A stretch of DNA of 64,000 nucleotides from an uncultured Ruminococcus sp. GTDB taxonomy: Bacteria; Bacillota; Clostridia; Lachnospirales; Lachnospiraceae. Both the position numbers and the translations under genes were made by a program. Below are positions 58,665 through 64,000 of the stretch, piece after piece. Each line of letters begins with the position of its first letter. The first letter of the stretch is position 1. The stretch lies in NCBI GenBank assembly GCA_900541505.1, contig UQKK01000014.1:1-64000 (forward strand), read 5' to 3'. Below the pieces are notes generated by a model. The model searched no databases. It was not told where the DNA came from and was given only the letters and a program-made list of their open reading frames with translations.

Positions 58665-58710
58665 TAACAGTTTGTGTTACGATAATACCATTAAACAGAA
58701 ACTGTTTCAA
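58665..58710 (-). promoter_or_regulatory. Methylase promoter with two palindromes
   Basis: TTGAAA (58705-58710) and TATTAT (58682-58687) with 17-base spacing on the minus strand. Perfect dyads TAACA-GTTTG-TGTTA (58665-58679) and AAACAG-AAA-CTGTTT (58693-58707) overlap the start region and the -35. They suggest autoregulation or a repressor site to balance methylase and nuclease; no controller gene is visible. Confidence 0.6.
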
Positions 58711-58812
58711 GTGATTTCTTATTCATTTTCTGAATTTTTTCTATTTGGAATATGTACATTTTGTCAGGTAAATGATATAATTTAGCAAAGAATACCAGGA
58801 GGTAGAGCAATT

Positions 58813-59847
58813 ATGTACAAAGCTGTTCTTGAAAGCGCAATATCTGATCGTTTTTCGATTACTCCATGTTTAGATATTGAAACAGAGGTAAATAATACTG
58901 ATATAATTAACGATTTAAATGTTTTATCAAGTAAATTGAGTCGAAATGATTATAAAAAATTCAAAAAATGTATTATAAGATCATCTTTTTTTATACAATT
59001 TACCGATTCACATGCCGAAAAAGATGCCCCCAAATGCCAAGTTCGCTGGTGCCAAGCTTTGATTGGCGATCCACGTTATGCCTCATATGAGCAATGTGAA
59101 GGTGTTTGTCAAAAAATAATACATGAAATTTCCACTTGCTCACCTGATGAATTAGAGCTCCTGGTAAAGTACTGCAATTATAGTACTTTTAATGAAGCAT
59201 TACCCATTGATTATATTCGTAAAAATGCAACCCCCATACATATTAGTAGAAACATTAAGGTTTTTATGGATTCTGATATCCAAAGATATACTCTTGTCAA
59301 ACAAATTATATACAATTCCGACTTAAATCCTGACAAGGATGTTTTTGAACGGATATATAAAGACAAAATACAAGTTAAAGCATATAAAACTGACAGGTCA
59401 CAGACTGGGGACTATAAAACTAATCGAGAACTTCGTTGGGAAGCACACCCTAACAATTTTCAATTCTCCTATCGAAGATTTTGTGATGCAGTTGAAACTG
59501 AATTGATACTTCAAATATGTACCTTTGAAAATGTTAATCCTAAACTGACCACGGCTTTACAAAGCAATGGATTACTCCCAACCCCTTTCGATATCTATCG
59601 GTGCCCTATAACTGGTGATATACTTAAATTTGATGATTTTCAATATGAGGTTCGTAATCCTGAACATGGAAAAGCTGATTTTCAAATTGGCCATATGTCT
59701 CCTCTCAAATTAGGTGGAGTTCACGATAAAGATAATATAGCTTGGGTTTCTGCAGATGGGAATCGCATTCAGGGAAATCTTTCTGAGGATGAAATCCGTG
59801 AATTACTTATTCGTATATACAGAAACCGCCCTGAACTTCGAGTTTAA
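58813..59847 (+). CDS. HNH-type restriction endonuclease (putative)
   Basis: A 344-residue protein with RBS GGAGGTAG. The N-terminal 260 residues are unique and AT-rich in coding. The C-terminus carries an HNH-like motif: YRCPITGDILKFDDF (cysteine start), FQIGHMSPLKLGGVHDKDN (His core), NIAWVSADGNRIQGNLSEDE (Asn/His-type end). Divergent from the N6-methylase with a shared 160-base promoter region and ended by a clear terminator. Together they look like a type II-like restriction-modification pair. Target sequence unknown. Confidence 0.78.
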   Translation: MYKAVLESAISDRFSITPCLDIETEVNNTDIINDLNVLSSKLSRNDYKKFKKCIIRSSFFIQFTDSHAEKDAPKCQVRWCQALIGDPRYASYEQCEGVCQKIIHEISTCSPDELELLVKYCNYSTFNEALPIDYIRKNATPIHISRNIKVFMDSDIQRYTLVKQIIYNSDLNPDKDVFERIYKDKIQVKAYKTDRSQTGDYKTNRELRWEAHPNNFQFSYRRFCDAVETELILQICTFENVNPKLTTALQSNGLLPTPFDIYRCPITGDILKFDDFQYEVRNPEHGKADFQIGHMSPLKLGGVHDKDNIAWVSADGNRIQGNLSEDEIRELLIRIYRNRPELRV

Positions 59848-59883
59848 ATTAAATTTAGAAATAATCTATCATTGAAATATTAT

Positions 59884-59926
59884 ACCGATGGCAGATGCTA
59901 TAAGGCATAAGCCATCGGTTATTTTC
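59884..59926 (+). terminator. Terminator of the HNH endonuclease gene
   Basis: ACCGATGGC / GCCATCGGT perfect 9-bp stem followed by TATTTTCTTC, 37 bases after the stop. Confidence 0.8.
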
Positions 59927-59929
59927 TTC

Positions 59930-60329
59930 TCACCCAGACATGACAAAATTACATATTACAATCTCGTATTTTTATTTTGGCATTCGTAGTAAAACCGTAG
60001 TACCCCACTATCCCTATTGCACCGATTTGCCCCGCTTCACCAAAGTTCATGCCCTCAAGCCCAATAATGCTTCTCTCCTGCCGTGGCATATAAATAATAT
60101 CCTAATCATTTACCTAAATCTCCTTATATCATCATATCCTTTATACAAAGAATACAAATTCGTATTACTGCTTTATACAATTGCGCATATTCCTTACACA
60201 CGATCAAGACTATTCCAGGATACCTTGTACGACCATTACTTGCCCTCAGTTTACAATGCTTCCTGCTTTTAATAAGCCTCTGAAGTCATAAGCAGCCATT
60301 GCCTAGCACATATTCCCTATGCGGTGAAC
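59930..60329. other. AT-rich intergenic gap
   Basis: About 400 bases between the restriction gene terminator and the next gene. A 110-codon plus-strand frame exists (59940-60272) but lacks an RBS and has low-complexity composition. No RNA gene or clear repeat was seen. Confidence 0.5.
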
Positions 60330-60638
60330 TCATTCATAAATCCGAAAATCAAACCCATCCTCCGGCTCACCAATCGGATATCCCAGAATTTTCTCCGCTT
60401 TGTTCTTGAAATCCGCAAACCAGTCATCCCATTCCTGTTGTGGCAGTTCAGCATAAAACTGTAATCCGCTAGCCTCCAGCGACGCCTCAATCAGTTTTCC
60501 ATCATAGCCGTACCATTGCGGACATCCATCCGTAAACCCTCTGTAATGCGGCAGCTGCGCAAACATCTCCACAAGCGCATTCCAGAGATTCTCAGGTATT
60601 GAATAATGTATGTTCAGATTATGATTATGTATATCCAT
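60330..60638 (-). CDS. Conserved hypothetical protein
   Basis: A 102-residue acidic protein with RBS AAGGAGAAG. YSIPENLWNALVEMFAQLPH, FTDGCPQWYGYDGKLIEASL, LPQQEWDDWFADFKNKAEKI. Rich in Trp/Tyr and highly regular, so coding is certain. I do not recognise a named domain; related proteins occur in Erysipelotrichaceae-like genomes by recollection. Monocistronic, host-like composition. Confidence 0.7.
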   Translation of the reverse strand: MDIHNHNLNIHYSIPENLWNALVEMFAQLPHYRGFTDGCPQWYGYDGKLIEASLEASGLQFYAELPQQEWDDWFADFKNKAEKILGYPIGEPEDGFDFRIYE

Positions 60639-60787
60639 GTATGCTTCTCCTTGTTAACATTTTATTTTGATAAACACAGCCTGTTTCCATTTAACTCTAC
60701 GCTGCTATAATCTTACGCACATCGCAAAGCTCACATATTTGTATTCCCGCTGCTGCCATAAGAAATGCAATCGATTTGCTTTCCCTA

Positions 60788-61181
60788 TCACTTCACTGCT
60801 TTAATATGCCGCAGGATTGGCAAAGCATTCACCTTCGTAATGTAAATGAGCTTCCTGTAATTTTCTCTCTCATGTAGTGTCTGTTTCATCCTGGCTATGA
60901 ACAATGAAAGCTCCTGAATCCAGCACCTAATTGTCCTGGACACTGATGCTTTCTGCAAAATATTTTGAAGCAATGATGCATAACTGCACCCATCATCCTC
61001 TATGCCTTTTCCATTGTTCATAATGCTTTGACTCCTGGATATCACTATCCTCACAGAATTTATCCTCATGCACACGATTTCCCCTGCATGAGTTTTTATA
61101 TAACGCATGGTGCTGAAACAAATCCACACGTCTTATAAGCAATCGTAACAATGAAACCTCACGCTTTTGCATATTGTACAT
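60788..61181 (-). pseudogene. Degenerate reading frames, probable gene remnant
   Basis: Two overlapping minus frames: MYNMQKREVSLLRLLIRRVD (61181 down to 60993) and a second ending QELSLFIARMKQTLHERENY...RHIKAVK (to 60788). A frame change between them could join one protein of about 125 residues. The sequence looks coding (Arg/Lys-rich helices) but I recognise no family, and no good RBS is seen. Real gene, frameshifted gene or chance cannot be separated here. Confidence 0.3.
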
Positions 61182-61245
61182 GTTCTGCTGTTTCCCTGTT
61201 ACCTGTCCATGGTATCATGAAATGCTGTGATTGACAAATCCCTTT

Positions 61246-62871
61246 CTACAGATTTTTCAGTTTTTCCATGATTTCATCGTATTCCTGCTCCAGTACCTCT
61301 TTATCTCCTTGATTCTGCAGTAGACGATTCACCACCTCACTCCTGCGCATATCCAGAATCATCCGCCTTGTTTCCCTTTCGCGTTCATAGTCCTTTTTTC
61401 CCTTATCCGCTTTGTTTACACGCTCCTGTGGCAGATAGAGTGTTCCGCCCTGAAGTTTCCATACCTCAGTTGCGACATCCCGGATAAAGGCAGCATCATG
61501 TGATACAAACAATACACTGCCTTCATAATTTTGTAGCAGCTTTGTCATACAGCGTATGGATGGAAGGTCAAGATAATTCGTCGGCTCATCCAGTAAAAGC
61601 AGATTACAAGCACTTACCATCAGCTTGGCAAAGCTTAACCGCATCCGTTCGCCGCCACTCAAAAACGCAACCCGTTTGCTTAAATCCTGCTGCCGAAACA
61701 ACAGGCGATCCAGTATTCCCCGGATAACTGCATCCCCCTGTACACTGTCTGCAGCCGCATTTTCATACACCGTCTTATCCTCCTGCAGATTTTCAAATTG
61801 CTGAAACAGCTGTCCGATTTTAACACGGGGTGCTTTCCATACTGCGTCATTCCCCTCTGCAATCGCATGAAGCAACGTGGTTTTCCCGCTGCCATTCTCC
61901 CCAACCAAAGCTACTCTGCTATGATTTTTCATAAAGAAATGAATATCTTTCAGCACACAGTGATCGCCATATGAAACACGCAGCCTCTGTGCTTTTAACA
62001 GCCATTTCCCCTGCGGCAGATCCATCGCCTGCAGGTTCATACGAATCGCTTCCTGCTCATCAACAGGCTTCACCTTTTCCAGCTGGTCAATACGTGTGGC
62101 TATCGCATCCGCCTGGCGATGCAACGCCTTATAAATACCATCCTTTGACTTTCGCAAAGCCACCTTTCCTCGCATTTTTTGTTCACTGCTGGAAATCCCC
62201 CGCGGCTTTCTTGCCGCCTTATCAGCCTGTCTGATTTTCCGCTCATATGCATCCTGCAGCTTACGGCGTTGTTTCTCAACCGTCTCATAGCGGTGCTGCT
62301 GACTTCTTCTAAGCGCCTCCTTTTGTCGAAGATAGCTTTCATAATTTCCATCATACACATGCAGGGTACCATATGAAAGCTCAATGATCTGATTACATAC
62401 ATCCTGAAGAAGTGTTTGGTCATGTGTAACAAGCACAAAGGTATCCATTGTCTGCAGCAGCTGCTTAACATAGGCTATCCCCTTTTGATCCAGATTACTC
62501 GTTGGTTCATCCAGCAGAAAAAGATGACAATTTTTACTCAATGCCTCTGATAAACGAAGTCTCTGCCGCTCTCCGCCACTAAACTGCTCCTGTTCAAGCA
62601 GATGGGCAACTGATAATTCACGTAATTTCCTACCATCACCATACACCGTATCCTGGGACAGCTGTGCAAAGTAGGAGAGCGTACAAAACCGCTTCAAGCA
62701 TCCTTCCTCCGGTATACAGCTGCCCTCCAGAATACGTAGAAGCGTCGTTTTTCCACTTCCATTAGCACCAATCAGACCAATTCGCTGGCCCTGGTGGAGC
62801 TGCCACAGCGGTATCCTGAACAGCTCCCTGTCATCAAATCTCTTTACTATTTGCTGTAATTCAAGCAGCAT
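61246..62871 (-). CDS. ABC-F ribosome-protection ATPase (Lsa/Vga/Msr-like)
   Basis: A 541-residue soluble twin-NBD protein, RBS GGGAGGAA. NBD1: IGLIGANGSGKTTLLRILEG, FSGGERQRLRLSE, LFLLDEPTSNLD. A long charged interdomain linker (about 175-260, RRSQQHRYETVEKQRRKLQD) reaches the ribosomal exit-site/peptidyl-transferase region in this family. NBD2: VALVGENGSGKTTLLHAIAE, FLSGGERMRLSFAK, LLLLDEPTNYLD. A C-terminal coiled tail (RRMILDMRRSEVVNRLLQNQ) follows. No membrane segments. Related proteins give resistance to lincosamides, streptogramins A, pleuromutilins or macrolides; which, if any, applies here is not deducible. Confidence 0.88.
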   Translation of the reverse strand: MLLELQQIVKRFDDRELFRIPLWQLHQGQRIGLIGANGSGKTTLLRILEGSCIPEEGCLKRFCTLSYFAQLSQDTVYGDGRKLRELSVAHLLEQEQFSGGERQRLRLSEALSKNCHLFLLDEPTSNLDQKGIAYVKQLLQTMDTFVLVTHDQTLLQDVCNQIIELSYGTLHVYDGNYESYLRQKEALRRSQQHRYETVEKQRRKLQDAYERKIRQADKAARKPRGISSSEQKMRGKVALRKSKDGIYKALHRQADAIATRIDQLEKVKPVDEQEAIRMNLQAMDLPQGKWLLKAQRLRVSYGDHCVLKDIHFFMKNHSRVALVGENGSGKTTLLHAIAEGNDAVWKAPRVKIGQLFQQFENLQEDKTVYENAAADSVQGDAVIRGILDRLLFRQQDLSKRVAFLSGGERMRLSFAKLMVSACNLLLLDEPTNYLDLPSIRCMTKLLQNYEGSVLFVSHDAAFIRDVATEVWKLQGGTLYLPQERVNKADKGKKDYERERETRRMILDMRRSEVVNRLLQNQGDKEVLEQEYDEIMEKLKNL

Positions 62872-62879
62872 TATGATTC

Positions 62880-63277
62880 CTCCCTTATAGCGGGTGGATT
62901 ACCATATATAAAAATCTATGCTCCTGCTTCTGCTATATAGGATACAGCAGGCATTATAAAAGGAACAAAATGATAAAAACACAATGATAATTCCATTACA
63001 ATCCGCAAAACAATACATACACAAGGGTATGCTAAACGTTTTATCCGATACTGTTTATGAAATTATCTAATTCTCATCGCTTCTGTTCCTCAATCTTTCT
63101 TCTTATAGCTTTATTATACGGCATGTTTTCAATTCGTCAAGTCCGTATTTGATTGCTTCTGCTCTATGCTGACTATTTTCTTTATCGCAAGCCCTGCTCC
63201 TAGTCAAGTCATAGTTTTTCCTATTAGATACGTATGCAGCTTACCTCAGTATTACAACAACTATGTCTTACCGCCTG
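62880..63277 (-). promoter_or_regulatory. Long AT-rich leader/intergenic region of the ABC-F gene
   Basis: About 400 bases without a gene. On the minus strand TTTTATAATG (a TATAAT-type -10) lies about 90 bases before the ABC-F start, followed by CCTGCT...AGCAGG and CTGCT-GTATCCTATAT-AGCAG stem possibilities. ABC-F resistance genes are often induced by ribosome-mediated attenuation in such leaders; no leader peptide was identified with confidence. Confidence 0.4.
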
Positions 63278-63499
63278 TCACACGGAAAACGGCATGATGC
63301 TGTAGCGTATTCTTTGAATCATATCCGGATTCTTTACTGGAAGAAAATCCGCCAGATGAATGATTTTTACGTTATTGAGATTACCTGCCGCATGCTCGTC
63401 AAGCATAACAACATATTTTAGATACTGGTCTTTAATCTCAAGGAGATTGGCGAACCGCTCAATCTGATTCCTTCGGCAGTCTGCAGCACACTTGAACAT
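63278..63499 (-). pseudogene. C-terminal remnant of an AAA ATPase (DUF4143-type)
   Basis: Seventy-three residues: RFANLLEIKDQYLKYVVMLD, EHAAGNLNNVKIIHLADFLP match the extreme C-terminus of ATP-binding proteins of the AAA/DUF4143 family (E-R-E...L..I.D.YPKYV.S.D). The ATPase core is missing and the sequence upstream is in another frame with no homology. A decayed gene end. Confidence 0.6.
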
Positions 63500-63704
63500 A
63501 TATACACATTATGCCATACTGCGTAAAGGAAAATGAATATATATCGACTGTATAAAACGCATCTGCCTGCTGCCGTAAGCCTTGCTTTGATGTGGTTTTC
63601 ACGAGTTGCGTTAGGACCATTCGCACCAATTATACCTACTTTATACCGGATAAAATTTCCGTGTTTTCCCCTTCTTAGACGATACGCCGTTTCCTGCACA
63701 AGAA

Positions 63705-64000
63705 TCACTCATGCTTCTTGATCCATGCAGTAAAAGCCTCTGCACAGCTTCTGTAATCAGAAGCTGAAAACCGGTCTGACACAGCTCCCTTTTTTAGGTA
63801 GTAAATGCCCGGAGTCGCATAGAAATCAGGAAACAGCTCCTTTACAATTCCCTCTTGCTGTGCTGCCTCCTCCAGCTTTACGACATAAAGAATCGTATCC
63901 TGTGATGGCTCCCATGTGGAAAGCATCGTCTTAAAATCCTTGCAGGAGAAACACATGGATTGCGTAAGGACAACCACAAAGCTTTGCTTCTCCTTAACCA
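63705..64000 (-). CDS. Thioredoxin-like protein, 5' part beyond the window
   Basis: The minus frame is open to the window edge (VKEKQSFVVVLTQSMCFSCK...), so the true start lies outside. FVVVLTQSMCFSCKDF has a CFSC redox-type motif, and FPDFYATPGIYYLKKGAV has the cis-Pro loop of a thioredoxin fold. Resembles bacteriocin transport accessory/thioredoxin-fold proteins of Firmicutes. Stop at 63705. Function and neighbour genes are not visible. Confidence 0.75.
   Translation of the reverse strand, partial: VKEKQSFVVVLTQSMCFSCKDFKTMLSTWEPSQDTILYVVKLEEAAQQEGIVKELFPDFYATPGIYYLKKGAVSDRFSASDYRSCAEAFTAWIKKHE

Noticed and set aside
59940..60272. 110-codon plus-strand frame after the HNH endonuclease terminator
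   Set aside because: No RBS, AT-rich low-complexity composition and no recognisable motif; probably chance.
63418..63708. 96-codon minus-strand frame next to the AAA ATPase remnant
   Set aside because: Overlaps the remnant in another frame, no RBS, no recognisable fold.
1..64000. CRISPR arrays, tRNA or rRNA genes
   Set aside because: No regularly spaced identical repeats, no cloverleaf-like segment and no rRNA-like sequence was recognised on either strand by eye.

Overview
The window looks like a chromosome segment of a gut-type Firmicute. The right flank (about 60-64 kb) is AT-rich and its genes resemble Erysipelotrichaceae such as [Clostridium] innocuum. Most of the rest is more GC-rich and resembles Lachnospiraceae/Clostridia mobile DNA. 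Species is an inference; no rRNA or tRNA gene is visible. Nearly everything from 0.3 to 56.2 kb is on the minus strand and appears to be one composite mobile element.

Layout: (1) 1-2.2 kb: the start of a ParA ATPase, a 3'-truncated Tn916/Tn1549-type tyrosine integrase, and three successive Xis-like genes. (2) 2.3-20.6 kb: late genes of an HK97-type siphophage, read backwards: amidase/glucosaminidase lysin, holin, tail proteins (one frameshifted), tape measure, tail assembly chaperones with a canonical -1 slippery site, major tail protein, connectors, capsid, ClpP-like protease, portal, large terminase. (3) 20.7-24.8 kb: small accessory genes around a gamma-glutamylcyclotransferase/amidoligase pair and a 'virulence protein', with three copies of a conserved promoter-like element (a fourth lies before the xis genes). 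(4) 24.8-38.5 kb: ParB-fused DNA methylase, small terminase, HNH nuclease, late regulator, SNF2 helicase, VRR-NUC nuclease, VirE-type primase/helicase, DNA polymerase A, DUF2815 (frameshifted), DUF2800 and a sigma-like protein. (5) 38.5-40 kb: DUF3825 protein plus ORF8/ORF7-like HTH and sigma genes typical of conjugative transposons.

(6) 40.1-55.4 kb: two paralogous transport clusters. Each has an ECF S component, an EcfT, a double-ATPase EcfA and two ABC half-transporters, arranged like the yersiniabactin (YbtPQ) and equibactin importers. One DtxR-type repressor and two AraC regulators accompany them. Both operons carry a TTAGTTTTGRCTAA palindrome in the leader, which suggests common metal-dependent control. 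No siderophore synthase is present, so uptake of a foreign metallophore is the likely role (inference). (7) 55.5-56.6 kb: an XRE regulator with its neighbour and a run of hairpins, the probable element end.

(8) 56.7-59.9 kb: an AT-rich divergent pair, an N6-methylase fused to a specificity domain and an HNH endonuclease, a probable restriction-modification system. (9) 60.3-64 kb: host-like genes, with an ABC-F ribosome-protection ATPase, remnants, and a thioredoxin-like protein cut by the window edge. No conjugation genes, CRISPR array or phage-type repressor is visible inside the prophage block. The main ideas to follow are the phage/ICE chimera, the duplicated metallophore import system with a shared operator, and the amidoligase cassette.
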